NCBI GenBank assembly: GCA_020523885.1
Contig: JAJAPY010000003.1
Location: forward strand, 186,001-250,000
Direction of reading: 5' to 3'
Length of the DNA stretch: 64,000 bases
From: Candidatus Liberimonas magnetica
GTDB taxonomy: Bacteria; Elusimicrobiota; Endomicrobiia; Endomicrobiales; JAFGIL01
Part shown: positions 53,128-61,674 of the stretch, piece by piece
How the letters are laid out: each line of letters opens with the position of its first letter
Numbering within the stretch: the stretch's first letter is position 1
Notes under the pieces: model-generated
What the model saw: the letters and a program-made list of their open reading frames with translations, nothing else
The model's database searches: none
Told to the model about the DNA's origin: nothing
Made by a program: the position numbers and the translations under genes

Positions 53128-54864
53128 ATGAGAAAGACTATTTTCTTTAAAATATTTTCAGGATATTTGTTAATTGCACTGGGACTTTCGGTTTTAGTGC
53201 TATTTTTTTCATATGGTGCCATCAAACAGAATTATATAAGTACCTTTACCAACGAACTTACAGACCTGTGTAAAGTAGTGAACCCACAGGCATTGGCATA
53301 TATAAAATCCAACAATATAAACGGGCTTGATCAGTATATAAAGAAGCTTGAAGTCCAAACACATAAGCGCATAACTATTATTGATCTAGAAGGAAATGTT
53401 CTGGCTGACTCTGAAGCAGATCCTAAAACTATGAGTAATCATAAAACCCGGCCTGAAGTGCAGCAGGTTTTAAACGGGAATAACTACAATATAGGTAAAT
53501 CACTAAGATACAGCTCTACAGTAAAGGAAAAAATGCTTTATATTGCCATGCCAATAGAATATAACGGCAAAATAATCGGTATTTTGCGTGCAAGCACATT
53601 TTTAAGGGATATTAATGTATTGATTAATAATGTAATGACACACATAATAAGCGTAACGGGCATAGTCCTGTTAATTTCTCTGATTATAGCCTTTTTGTTT
53701 TCAAAGAGTATGTCAGTGCCTATTGGCAGGCTTAAAGAAGCTTCACTGAAAATAGCATCTGGTAATTTTGGTGCCAAAGTTACATTAAAAAACAATGATG
53801 AATTGAATGATTTGGCTCATATTTTTAACCAAATGGCTGAAAAGCTTGGTTTTCTTTTTAATGACATTTCAAATAAAAAAGATGAGCTGAATACTATAAT
53901 TAATTCTATAACAGAAGTGCTTTTTGTAATCGATTCAAATGATAAAATAGTAATATACAATGAAAGTTTTAAGAAAGTTGTACTAAATGAAGAAATAGAC
54001 GGAAGGTTCTACTGGGAAATCTTTAGGGCTCAAGGTTTAAAGGAATTAATAGACAAGGCAAAAGAATATAAGAAAGCTGTTGTTGATGAAATTGAGATTT
54101 CAGGCAAGATATACGCTTCCAGTGCTGTACCCCTGTCAAATGAAAGTAACTATATTATTGTTATGCATGATATAACTCAGGTTAGAAACCTTGAAAATAA
54201 GAAGAAAGAATTTGTGGCAAATGTTTCGCATGAATTAAGGACGCCTCTTACGGCAATAAAAGGTTTTGCGGAAACACTTGAGGATGAAACAAGCCCTGAA
54301 GGCAGGCGCTATCTGGATATAATAATAAAGCATTCAGAACGTTTGCTAAGCATTGTAGAAGACCTTTTGCTCTTATCGCAAATTGAAGAAAAAGGGTTTA
54401 AGCTTGAGGTTGCTAAAACGGATATAAAAGCTATTATAGAATCTGTTATCAAAATGTTTGAGCCTAAAATAAAGGAAAAAAATATTACTATTAATCTTTC
54501 CGCCCCAGGTAATGTTCAATCCTTAACTGCGGATCAATTCAAATTGGAGCAGATGTTTGTCAATCTTATTGATAATGCCATTAAGTATACAGATAAAGGC
54601 AATGTGGATATTTCAGTAAAACAGGACAATAAACTAACTACTATTATAATTTCAGACTCCGGCATAGGAATTCCTCAAGAACATATGCCCTATATATTTG
54701 AAAGGTTTTACGTAGTTGATAAATCCCGTTCACGGAAAGCCGGCGGTACCGGCCTGGGGCTTTCAATAGTAAAACATATCGTTATGCTGCACGGTGGAGC
54801 GGTAAACTTTGAAAGCGCTTTAGGTATCGGCACAAAAATCACAATCACTCTCCCAAATCATTAA
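53128..54864 (+). CDS. phoR: Phosphate regulon sensor kinase (PhoR type)
   Basis: 578 residues from ATG 53128 (GGAAG upstream). Two membrane segments (about 5-30 and 172-192) flank an extracytoplasmic sensor region of about 140 residues, followed by HAMP (195-250), PAS (about 258-350), HisKA with 'FVANVSHELRTPLTAIKGF' (His368) and HATPase ('NLIDNAIKYTDKG', 'ISDSGIGIP', 'GGTGLGLSIVKHIV'). This is the layout of Gram-positive-type PhoR/WalK kinases. Adjacent to phoB. It controls PhoB according to the Pst-PhoU state. Confidence 0.9.
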   Translation: MRKTIFFKIFSGYLLIALGLSVLVLFFSYGAIKQNYISTFTNELTDLCKVVNPQALAYIKSNNINGLDQYIKKLEVQTHKRITIIDLEGNVLADSEADPKTMSNHKTRPEVQQVLNGNNYNIGKSLRYSSTVKEKMLYIAMPIEYNGKIIGILRASTFLRDINVLINNVMTHIISVTGIVLLISLIIAFLFSKSMSVPIGRLKEASLKIASGNFGAKVTLKNNDELNDLAHIFNQMAEKLGFLFNDISNKKDELNTIINSITEVLFVIDSNDKIVIYNESFKKVVLNEEIDGRFYWEIFRAQGLKELIDKAKEYKKAVVDEIEISGKIYASSAVPLSNESNYIIVMHDITQVRNLENKKKEFVANVSHELRTPLTAIKGFAETLEDETSPEGRRYLDIIIKHSERLLSIVEDLLLLSQIEEKGFKLEVAKTDIKAIIESVIKMFEPKIKEKNITINLSAPGNVQSLTADQFKLEQMFVNLIDNAIKYTDKGNVDISVKQDNKLTTIIISDSGIGIPQEHMPYIFERFYVVDKSRSRKAGGTGLGLSIVKHIVMLHGGAVNFESALGIGTKITITLPNH

Positions 54865-54928
54865 ATCTTATATTCTCAAAACCTTCTAACTTTCTTCGAC
54901 TACTTGTGCCATAAAACATTCCATCTTT

Positions 54929-54984
54929 TCTAAACAAAATCTTTACAATACCTTCATTTTTGCTTAACCCAAAATTGCTATGCT
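54929..54984 (+). promoter_or_regulatory. PHO-box promoter of the sigma-factor gene
   Basis: 11-bp units TCTAAACAAAA, TCTTTACAATA, CCTTCATTTTT, GCTTAACCCAA (54929-54972), then six bases (AATTGC) and TATGCT (54979-54984). Spacing is identical to the pst promoter, though the third unit is poor. Predicted start about 54991, two bases before an ATG. Confidence 0.72.
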
Positions 54985-54992
54985 ATTGGCAA

Positions 54993-55475
54993 ATGAATAG
55001 CGAAATGTATTTTGATGATTGCATGCCTCTGGTTAAATCTATAGCCGGCAAATATTACAGGTATGGCGTTGAATTTGATGATCTCGTGCAAGAGGGGATG
55101 CTTGGGGTTCTGGAAGCCAGAAAAAACTTTAATACAGGCAAAAAAACAAAATTCAGCACCTACGCTGTATTTTGGATTAAGAAAAAAATGTTGGAATACC
55201 TTAATAAAGAAAAAAGGATATCGCTTAATGCTGCTGAAATAGATGATGCAATTGAGATAACCGGTATCAATGATCAGCCATCAATGAATCCAATTGATTT
55301 TCCTGATGATATGCCCGAGATTGAAAAACAGGTTTTAAAGTATATTTACGAAGAAAAGAAATCATTAAAAGTAATAGCTGAAATACTAGGAATAAGAAGA
55401 GAAAAAGCAAGGCAAATAAAATTTAAAGCTTTGAGAAGATTAAAATCAAAGAAAATATTCTTAACGCAGAATTAA
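54993..55475 (+). CDS. Sigma-70-family factor with regions 2 and 4 only
   Basis: 160 residues from ATG 54993; the frame extends upstream to a TTG at 54960, but that lies inside the PHO box and before the predicted start of transcription. Region 2: 'MPLVKSIAGKYYRYGVEFDDLVQEGMLGVLEARKNF' and 'FSTYAVFWIKKKMLEYL' (core binding and -10 recognition). Region 4: 'VLKYIYEEKKSLKVIAEILGIRREKARQIKFKALRRLK' (-35 helix-turn-helix). Region 3 is missing, with an acidic linker instead. No ribosome site precedes it, so the mRNA may be leaderless. Its promoter suggests induction by phosphate starvation. Targets unknown. Confidence 0.85.
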   Translation: MNSEMYFDDCMPLVKSIAGKYYRYGVEFDDLVQEGMLGVLEARKNFNTGKKTKFSTYAVFWIKKKMLEYLNKEKRISLNAAEIDDAIEITGINDQPSMNPIDFPDDMPEIEKQVLKYIYEEKKSLKVIAEILGIRREKARQIKFKALRRLKSKKIFLTQN

Positions 55476-55514
55476 CAACCCCTTTATTTTGTCTTAACGC
55501 ACAATACGTATAAT
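55459..55514 (+). promoter_or_regulatory. PHO-box promoter of the porin/second pst operon
   Basis: Units TCTTAACGCAG, AATTAACAACC, CCTTTATTTTG, TCTTAACGCAC (55459-55502), then six bases (AATACG) and a perfect TATAAT (55509-55514). It begins inside the end of the sigma-factor gene. Predicted start near 55521. Confidence 0.83.
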
Positions 55515-55560
55515 AGGAACGAGAAGGATAAGGAATAAAAGCCAAGGAGGTGAATTGTAT

Positions 55561-55752
55561 ATGGTTGGTAGGATTTCACAGGCCTTATTGAAAGAAATAA
55601 CGATAAGGAACCTTAAAGACAGCATTGAAGTCCTTTCGGTAGCGCTAGATCATTTCAGAAATGAAGATTTTACTAGTGAATGGAAAGACATGGACGAGAT
55701 GCTGAGAAAAATCGAACGCGATGCACGCGTAACACGTTTGATTTTGCAGTAA
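55561..55752 (+). CDS. Small PHO-regulated protein, unknown function
   Basis: 63 residues from ATG 55561; a TTG at 55555 is also possible but sits only four bases after the AAGGAGG. The ribosome site is unusually strong (AAGGAGGTGA). The product is helical and charged ('LLKEITIRNLKDSIEVLSVALDHF', 'DMDEMLRKIERDARVTRLIL'), with no membrane segment, cysteine or signal. I recognise no family. It is the first gene after a PHO-box promoter and ahead of the porin, so it probably belongs to the phosphate-starvation response. Confidence 0.7.
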   Translation: MVGRISQALLKEITIRNLKDSIEVLSVALDHFRNEDFTSEWKDMDEMLRKIERDARVTRLILQ

Positions 55753-55761
55753 AGACTAAAA

Positions 55762-55786
55762 AACAGGATATATTAATTGTCCTGTT
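55762..55786 (+). other. Hairpin between the small gene and the porin gene
   Basis: AACAGGA and TCCTGTT pair around an 11-base AT loop. No T-run follows. It may be a leaky terminator or stabilise the upstream message. Confidence 0.45.
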
Positions 55787-55841
55787 AAATCTAAAATAAC
55801 CAAACTATAATGGTTTAAAAAAGATAAGAGAGGAATAAAAA

Positions 55842-57104
55842 ATGAAAATGAAAGCAATATTAGCAGCAATAGTAATGATGTCAACAGGTATAGCCTATGC
55901 AGGAGAGGCAGATATGCTCATTAATAAGCTCGCTGAAAAAGGCATAATATCATACGGCGAAGCCCAGCAGATTCTTACTGAGGGAAAGGAAGAGGCGAGA
56001 AAGGATTTGGCAAAAGGCAAGATAGCAACGCTTCCGGCATGGATTCAAAATTTATCTCTTAAAGGTGATTTACGTTTAAGGCATCAGCTTGACTGGGACT
56101 CAAGCAAGACATATCCAAGGATAAGGGAAAGAGCTCGTTTAAGAATGGGTTTTGAATCTAGGATGGCAGAAAACATGCAGGCAGGGTTTGGCCTTGCAAC
56201 AGGCGGTGAAACCCTGTCAGGAGCTACGGTATCAGGCACAACTGCATCAGGCGGTTCAATAATAGATTCTGAACCAACATCTACGAACCATACTTTCACT
56301 AACGGTTTTGCAAAATCCATGCTGATGGTGGATTATATGTATTTGAAATACAACCCATTTTCGTTTCTTAGTATTAACGCAGGAAAAATGAAATCAGGCG
56401 ATCATGTCTGGAATCCTACGGATTTATTATGGGATACTGACATTAATCCAGATGGCGTTGCTGTTAAGTACTCAAAAGACATTACTGAAAAGCTTAACAT
56501 CGATGTTGTAGGCAGCTGGCTTGTATTCTGTGAAAAAAACGCTGTGGCAGATAACCCAATAGCATACATAGCACAGCCGATAGTAAAATATACAGTAAAT
56601 GATAATATAAGCATAAAGGCTGCGGCAGCACTGCAGTCTCTGCAGGTTAAAGGGAAAAGCACTGTATACTATGATACCAATCCGGCATTTGACTATAATG
56701 GCACAAATTTCAGCTTTGAGGCAAAATACCTTAATATAATAGGTTCAAATATGTTGTGCGTATATGGCGATACTATAACAAATGGCGATTCAAAGCCAAC
56801 AACGGATAAAGACGGATCAGCAATAGGTGTTAAATTTGGAGCTGATAAGATATCCGAATTCGGCCAGTGGCAGGTTGCATATATGGCTCGCGAGTTAAAA
56901 GCAAACGCATGGTTAAATAAGTTGGGTGATTCAGATGCCTATGGCGGAGCAAACAACAGCAAAGGATTTGAGGCTGTTTTTACAATGGGTCTTACAAAAG
57001 CTTGTTCGCTTGGCATAGACTACTATGCAATGGACAAAATAAACAGCGCAACAGCTACAACGCCGAAAAGCCTTGTACAGGCTGATGTAGTTTATAAGTT
57101 TTAA
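55842..57104 (+). CDS. Outer-membrane porin of the phosphate regulon
   Basis: 420 residues: signal peptide (1-20, ending AYA), a short helical part (about 22-60, 'LINKLAEKGIISYGEAQQILTEG'), then a beta-barrel rich in alternating strands ('SLKGDLRLRHQLDWD', 'RIRERARLRMGFES') ending in a C-terminal Phe, the signal for outer-membrane insertion. It resembles the 'putative porin' families of Gram-negative bacteria. Position after a PHO box and just upstream of pstS2 (36 bases) suggests an anion or phosphate channel, analogous to OprP or PhoE but not homologous as far as I can see. It is evidence for an outer membrane. Confidence 0.85.
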   Translation: MKMKAILAAIVMMSTGIAYAGEADMLINKLAEKGIISYGEAQQILTEGKEEARKDLAKGKIATLPAWIQNLSLKGDLRLRHQLDWDSSKTYPRIRERARLRMGFESRMAENMQAGFGLATGGETLSGATVSGTTASGGSIIDSEPTSTNHTFTNGFAKSMLMVDYMYLKYNPFSFLSINAGKMKSGDHVWNPTDLLWDTDINPDGVAVKYSKDITEKLNIDVVGSWLVFCEKNAVADNPIAYIAQPIVKYTVNDNISIKAAAALQSLQVKGKSTVYYDTNPAFDYNGTNFSFEAKYLNIIGSNMLCVYGDTITNGDSKPTTDKDGSAIGVKFGADKISEFGQWQVAYMARELKANAWLNKLGDSDAYGGANNSKGFEAVFTMGLTKACSLGIDYYAMDKINSATATTPKSLVQADVVYKF

Positions 57105-57140
57105 TGAAGTAACATTAAATTATTTTAAAAGGAGAGCTAA

Positions 57141-57947
57141 ATGAAAAGATTAATTAATGCAGTTTTAAGTGTAGTTATGTTTACCTCAGTTGCAATTGCA
57201 GGACAAAAAATAGTTATTGAGGGTTCAACAACAGTGCTTCCAATAGCCCAAAAAGCCGCGGAAGAGTTCATGAACAACGACTCAAGCATAGATATTAATG
57301 TACGCGGCGGCGGATCAGGTGTTGGTATTACTTCGATTATTGAAGGTACATGCGACATAGCGGATTCCTCAAGGCCGATAAAAGATGCAGAGCTTGCCAA
57401 AGCCGCAGGAAAAGGCAGGGACATCAAGGCTAATGTGGTTGCCATGGATGGAATAGCCGTGATAGTTAATCCTCAGAACCCAGTTTCAGCACTTACTAAA
57501 CAACAGGTTATGACGATTTTCTCAAGTTCGATATCTAATTGGTCGAAGTTTGGCGGCAATAACGATAAAATAGTTGTCGTTTCGCGCGACAGCGCTTCAG
57601 GAACTTTTGAAGCATTTGGAGCGCTTGCACTAGCTGGCAGAAAAGTCCGTTCGGATGCTCTTATGCAGGCATCAAACCAGGCTGTGGCTACGACTGTTGC
57701 TAATACACCAGGAGCTATAGGCTATGTCGGAGTAGGATATATCACGTCTTCGGTAAAGGCTGTTCCAATTGACGGCATAGCAGCTTCCAAAGTCACAGTT
57801 CTTACAGGAAAATACCCTTATTCAAGAGCTCTTTTCATGTATACCAACGGCCAGCCGCAAGGCAAAGTGAAAGATTTCATAGATTTCATTCTAAGCAAAG
57901 ACGGACAAAAGATAGTTGAAGAAGAAGGTTTTGTCGGACTTAAGTAA
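57141..57947 (+). CDS. pstS: Phosphate-binding protein PstS (operon 2)
   Basis: 268 residues with a signal peptide ending AIAG. Loops 'VIEGSTTVLPIAQKAAEEFM', 'VRGGGSGVGITSIIEGTCDIADSSRP' and 'VVSRDSASGTFEAF' contact phosphate. This GSTTV-type belongs to a different PstS subgroup from the GSDTM-type protein of operon 1. The ribosome site is AAGGAG. It probably shares a transcript with the porin. A strong hairpin follows before pstC, which may raise PstS over the membrane subunits. Confidence 0.93.
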   Translation: MKRLINAVLSVVMFTSVAIAGQKIVIEGSTTVLPIAQKAAEEFMNNDSSIDINVRGGGSGVGITSIIEGTCDIADSSRPIKDAELAKAAGKGRDIKANVVAMDGIAVIVNPQNPVSALTKQQVMTIFSSSISNWSKFGGNNDKIVVVSRDSASGTFEAFGALALAGRKVRSDALMQASNQAVATTVANTPGAIGYVGVGYITSSVKAVPIDGIAASKVTVLTGKYPYSRALFMYTNGQPQGKVKDFIDFILSKDGQKIVEEEGFVGLK

Positions 57948-57966
57948 TTCAGCTTCAAAATTATTT

Positions 57967-58011
57967 AATGTACCGGGGGCAGCACTATTGAATAGCTGCT
58001 TCCGGTACATT
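57967..58011 (+). other. Strong hairpin between pstS and pstC (operon 2)
   Basis: AATGTACCGG and CAGC pair with GCTG and CCGGTACATT around ACTATTGAATA, with a small internal loop. The following bases are A/T but not a clean T-run. It may be a partial terminator or an mRNA-protecting stem. Confidence 0.65.
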
Positions 58012-58024
58012 ATTATTTATTAAA

Positions 58025-58906
58025 ATGAAGATAAAAGAAAAACTGTACGAATATATCTTTACAATACTGGCATTTTCTTCCTTGCTGTTCTTGCTGGGTA
58101 TAATTATAGTGCTTTTTAAGGAAGGGCTACCGGTTTTTAATATGGTCGGAGTTAAGAATTTCATCCTTGGCAAAAGCTGGTACCCTACATATGATCCGCC
58201 TTTGTATGGGATTCTGCCTCTGATTCTTGCTTCTTTCTGGATAACCATAGGAGCTATGTTTGTATGTGTGCCTCTTGGTATAGGAAGCGCACTTTATATT
58301 CATGAACTTGCAGGCAAAAAAGAGAAAATGGTTTTAAAGCCGCTCATAGAAATTCTTTCTGCAATTCCTTCAATTGTTTTTGGTTTCTTTGGGATGGTTA
58401 TAGTAGCGCCGTTCCTTCAAAACTTGCTTAAAATCCCTACAGGTTTATGCGGGTTAACGGCGAGCGTAGTGCTGGGCATCATGGCGATACCGGTTGTCTC
58501 AAGTATTGCCGAAGATGCTTTGAATTATGTCCCAAGAAGTTTTAAAGAAGCATCTTATGCTCTTGGCGCTAACAGGTGGCAGACGCTTATTAAAGTTGTA
58601 ATCCCAGCAGCAGGTTCAGGTATTTCTACTTCAATAATACTTGGTATGTCAAGGATAGTAGGCGAAACAATGACTGTATTAATGGTGTCCGGCGGAGCTG
58701 CGGTAATACCAAAGTCATTTCTTGAACCGATAAGGCCGATGACATCAACTATCGCGGCTGAAATGGGAGAGGCGGTCATGGGAAGCCCTCATTACAATGC
58801 TTTATTTGCCATCGGGCTTGTACTTTTTTTAATAACCATGGTTTTTAATGTTGTTGCTGAGCTTATAAGCAGGAAATATAGATTGAAACTTGGGCTGAAT
58901 AGATAG
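58025..58906 (+). CDS. pstC: Phosphate ABC transporter permease PstC (operon 2)
   Basis: 293 residues, about six membrane segments. Typical motifs: 'VLKPLIEILSAIPSIVFGFFGM' and the EAA loop 'SFKEASYALGANRWQTLIKVVIPAAGSGI'. Shorter than PstC of operon 1 because the first extracytoplasmic loop lacks about 20 residues. No clear ribosome site precedes the ATG, unusual for this window; translation may depend on the hairpin region upstream. Confidence 0.92.
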   Translation: MKIKEKLYEYIFTILAFSSLLFLLGIIIVLFKEGLPVFNMVGVKNFILGKSWYPTYDPPLYGILPLILASFWITIGAMFVCVPLGIGSALYIHELAGKKEKMVLKPLIEILSAIPSIVFGFFGMVIVAPFLQNLLKIPTGLCGLTASVVLGIMAIPVVSSIAEDALNYVPRSFKEASYALGANRWQTLIKVVIPAAGSGISTSIILGMSRIVGETMTVLMVSGGAAVIPKSFLEPIRPMTSTIAAEMGEAVMGSPHYNALFAIGLVLFLITMVFNVVAELISRKYRLKLGLNR

Positions 58907-58911
58907 CGTTC

Positions 58912-58986
58912 AGCGTAGAGCGTATAGCGGATAGGAAGGTCAAAGTCTTTGTTGTTCTATACGCTAAACGCTATCCGCTCCACGCT
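58912..58986. repeat. Intergenic inverted repeat, 'GCGTAGAGCG' family
   Basis: AGCGTAGAGCG (58912-58922) and CGCTCCACGCT (58976-58986) pair at 10 of 11 positions, with inner words TATAGCGGATAG and CTATACGC/CTATCCGC. It fills the gap between pstC and pstA of operon 2; these genes overlap in operon 1. Confidence 0.65.
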
Positions 58987-59001
58987 AACAAGGATAGATT
59001 G

Positions 59002-59853
59002 ATGAAGAATAAAATTATCCAGAATATAGGTTTCATAGCATTGTTCATTTGTATATTAATTACGTTGTTTTTTCTTGGGTCAATAATATATTTTATTGTA
59101 GTCAGAGGTTACGGTGTGCTCTCCTGGGAGTTTCTGACTGAAGTCCCAAGAAGAGGCATGACTCAAGGCGGTGTTGCGCCTGCTATAGTAGGCACTATTT
59201 ACTTAACACTAGGGTCTATTCTAATCGCACTGCCTCTGGGCCTTGCAACCTCTATTTATCTGTGTGAATACAGCCCGAAAGGTTTTATTGTAAATATCAT
59301 TCGTATGAGCATAAACAACCTTGCAGGCGTACCGTCTGTGGTCTTTGGCCTTTTTGGATTGGCTGTTTTTGTAAAATACTTCGGGTTTGGAGTATCGATA
59401 CTATCGGGAAGCCTTACGCTTGCTATTCTTGTTCTTCCCGGCATAATCTCAGCCTGCCAGGAAGCGCTTATAGCTGTTCCTTTCAGTTTAAGGGAAGCAT
59501 CGTTAGCCGTTGGGGCAACTCACTGGCAGACAATTAAGAAAATAGTCCTGCCGACAGCTTTACCCGGTATACTTACTGGAGTTATCTTAAGCATAGGAAG
59601 AGCTGCCGGTGAAACAGCCCCTATTCTTTTTACAGCCGCAACATTTTATACAAGAAGATACCCTGGCTCAATTTTTTCAGATACCATGGTCCTGCCGTAC
59701 CATATCTATGCCCTTATGACCGAAGGCACGCATCCTGATCAGCAGAAAGCCATTGCTTATGGCTGCTCGCTTTTACTTTTGGTTTTAGTATTATCAATAT
59801 CAGGCGCTGCAATTTATATAAGACAAAAACGGAGCGTAACTTATGGACATTAA
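59002..59853 (+). CDS. pstA: Phosphate ABC transporter permease PstA (operon 2)
   Basis: 283 residues from ATG 59002 (AAGGA upstream; a TTG at 58999 is less likely). Six membrane segments, '[23 protein letters not shown]', '[21 protein letters not shown]' and the EAA loop '[29 protein letters not shown]'. It overlaps pstB by 11 bases. Related to, but clearly distinct from, PstA of operon 1. Confidence 0.93.
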   Translation: MKNKIIQNIGFIALFICILITLFFLGSIIYFIVVRGYGVLSWEFLTEVPRRGMTQGGVAPAIVGTIYLTLGSILIALPLGLATSIYLCEYSPKGFIVNIIRMSINNLAGVPSVVFGLFGLAVFVKYFGFGVSILSGSLTLAILVLPGIISACQEALIAVPFSLREASLAVGATHWQTIKKIVLPTALPGILTGVILSIGRAAGETAPILFTAATFYTRRYPGSIFSDTMVLPYHIYALMTEGTHPDQQKAIAYGCSLLLLVLVLSISGAAIYIRQKRSVTYGH

Positions 59854-60607
59854 TTTAGCAAGAATTACTGTAGAGAATCTTAACTTTTATTACGGCCAGA
59901 AACAGGCGCTTAATAATATTAATATGAATTTATTTGACCGCAAAGTAACTGCAATTATCGGGCCGTCCGGCTGTGGTAAATCAACATTTATCAGGCTTTT
60001 TAACAGGATGAATGATTTGGTGCTGAACTCGCGTTTGGAGGGCAAAATACTGCTTGATGGCAAAGATATAAACAATAAGAAAACAGATGTCGTTGAAATA
60101 AGAAGAAAGGTCGGGATGGTTTTTCAAAAACCTAACCCTTTTCCAAAAAGCATTTATCAAAACATTGCTTACGGGCTTGAGATCAATGGAATAACAAACA
60201 ATGAATTTATAACGGAGAAAATAGAGGATTCACTAAAAAAGGCAGCTCTTTGGGAAGAAGTTAAAGACAGGCTTGACCAGAGTGCGCTTATGCTTTCCGG
60301 AGGCCAGCAGCAGAGGCTTTGCATAGCCCGTTGCCTGGCAGTTGAACCGGAAGTTATTCTTTTTGATGAGCCTTGCGCAAGTTTAGATCCTATTTCTACA
60401 AAAAAAATAGAAGAATTAATTGAAGAGCTGGAAAAAGATTATACAATAATAATAGTTACTCATAATATGCAGCAGGCAGCAAGAATTTCAGACTATACAG
60501 CATTTATGTACCTGGGCGAACTTGTTGAGTTCGGCAATACTGAGAAAGTATTTACTGTGCCAAAAGAAAAAAGGACAGAAGAATATTTGTCCGGAAAATT
60601 CGGATAA
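59843..60607 (+). CDS. pstB: Phosphate ABC transporter ATPase PstB (operon 2)
   Basis: 254 residues with every motif canonical: 'GPSGCGKST', Q-loop '[10 protein letters not shown]', signature '[13 protein letters not shown]', Walker B '[13 protein letters not shown]', H-loop 'VTHNMQQAA'. It should work as a normal homodimer, in contrast to the two degenerate PstB proteins of operon 1. The end '[11 protein letters not shown]' is shared with both of those, so all three are close paralogues. The ATG overlaps the end of pstA. Confidence 0.95.
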   Translation: MDINLARITVENLNFYYGQKQALNNINMNLFDRKVTAIIGPSGCGKSTFIRLFNRMNDLVLNSRLEGKILLDGKDINNKKTDVVEIRRKVGMVFQKPNPFPKSIYQNIAYGLEINGITNNEFITEKIEDSLKKAALWEEVKDRLDQSALMLSGGQQQRLCIARCLAVEPEVILFDEPCASLDPISTKKIEELIEELEKDYTIIIVTHNMQQAARISDYTAFMYLGELVEFGNTEKVFTVPKEKRTEEYLSGKFG

Positions 60608-60616
60608 CGTCTTAAC

Positions 60617-60697
60617 GTAGGGGCGGGCCTTGCGTCCGCCTATATTATAGAAATTTAAACAAACATATAAACGGGCAGACGCAAGGCCTGCCCCTAC
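60617..60697. repeat. Palindromic element, copy 2, reversed relative to copy 1
   Basis: Arms at 60617-60640 and 60673-60697. The right arm plus the adjoining inner sequence (about 47 bases) is, in reverse complement, almost identical to the left arm plus inner sequence of copy 1 (51596-51642). So the element lies in opposite orientation at the same pstB-phoU position of the two operons. Confidence 0.8.
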
Positions 60698-60727
60698 AAC
60701 GTAAATAAATTTTAAGGGAGAAAGACA

Positions 60728-61399
60728 ATGCTTGAAGAAAGGCTGGTTAATTTAAAAAAAGAGCTTATAGAGTATGCAACAATTGTTGAGTCAATGGTAG
60801 ATAAAAGTATAAAAGGTTTATCTCAGAAAGATAAGAATATATTAATTGAAGTGATAAAGCGCGATGAGCCTAAAGTTAATAATTATGAAATAGAAATAGA
60901 CGAGTTATGCACGAACCTAATAGCGCAGTATAAACCGAGTGCAAAGAATTTAAGGACTCTTTTAATGATACTTAAAATGGGCGGTGATCTGGAAAGAACA
61001 GGAGATCATGCAGTAAATATCGTTGAGAGCAGCATGTTTTTAATAGAAAGGCCGAATATTAAGCCTTATATTGACATTCCCAAGATGGGAGAAATAGTAA
61101 TAAAAATGCTTGGTGACAGCATACGGTCATTTATTGACGAGAACCCTGTGTTAGCCAAGGAAGTCTGTTCAAGCGATGATATTGTAGATGACTTGAAAGA
61201 TAGAATTGTTGTAGAACTCAGTAAACTTATGACAGAAGACTCAACAACAGTTGACCGGGCCTTGCACCTCTTAAGAATTACGGGCAACCTGGAACGTATT
61301 GCGGATTTATCAACCAATATAAGCGAGGAAGTTATGTATATGGTAGAAGGAAGAGTCATTAAACATCATAAGGAGGATGAAACAAATGAAAGAGAATAA
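60728..61399 (+). CDS. phoU: Phosphate signalling protein PhoU (operon 2)
   Basis: 223 residues, same length as PhoU of operon 1 and very similar along the whole chain. Signatures 'DLERTGDHAVNIVESSMF' and 'NLERIADLSTNISEEVMYMVEGRVIKHH'. Ribosome site AAGGGAG. The next gene overlaps its end by 14 bases. Two PhoU copies may report separately on the two transporters. Confidence 0.94.
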   Translation: MLEERLVNLKKELIEYATIVESMVDKSIKGLSQKDKNILIEVIKRDEPKVNNYEIEIDELCTNLIAQYKPSAKNLRTLLMILKMGGDLERTGDHAVNIVESSMFLIERPNIKPYIDIPKMGEIVIKMLGDSIRSFIDENPVLAKEVCSSDDIVDDLKDRIVVELSKLMTEDSTTVDRALHLLRITGNLERIADLSTNISEEVMYMVEGRVIKHHKEDETNERE

Positions 61400-61661
61400 A
61401 CCCTGGTATTCAGGTCAAACACCTATAGGGGATGCTTTTGAGCGTCTTTTTGATACCGCTGGCAATAAAAGTGTTTTAGATATAAAAACAAAAACGCTTA
61501 TACGCCTTACAGCATCGTCAGTTTTAGGATGCAACCAATGTATAAAAAAATATTCTAAGGATGCGCTCATGCAAGGCATTAGTGAACAAGAAATAACGGA
61601 AACCGTACTTATTTCGGCCTTGCAAGCCGCAGAAGCACAATTAATACTCTCAAAAAATTGA
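61386..61661 (+). CDS. AhpD-like/carboxymuconolactone decarboxylase-family protein
   Basis: 91 residues from ATG 61386; the ATG at 61377 touches the AGGAGG directly, while 61386 has a nine-base spacing. The AhpD-like core is '[37 protein letters not shown]' with a CxxC thiol pair. The usual His four residues after the second Cys is Tyr here, so peroxidase-type proton relay may be absent. It overlaps phoU and precedes arsC; a thiol partner for the arsenate reductase is conceivable but unproven. Confidence 0.82.
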   Translation: MKENKPWYSGQTPIGDAFERLFDTAGNKSVLDIKTKTLIRLTASSVLGCNQCIKKYSKDALMQGISEQEITETVLISALQAAEAQLILSKN

Positions 61662-61674
61662 TAGGAGCTTACAT

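Noticed and set aside
51596-60697. CRISPR array or short array, because of similar 25-bp repeats
   Set aside because: Only two palindromic elements nine kilobases apart, each with inverted arms and no regular spacers or cas genes.
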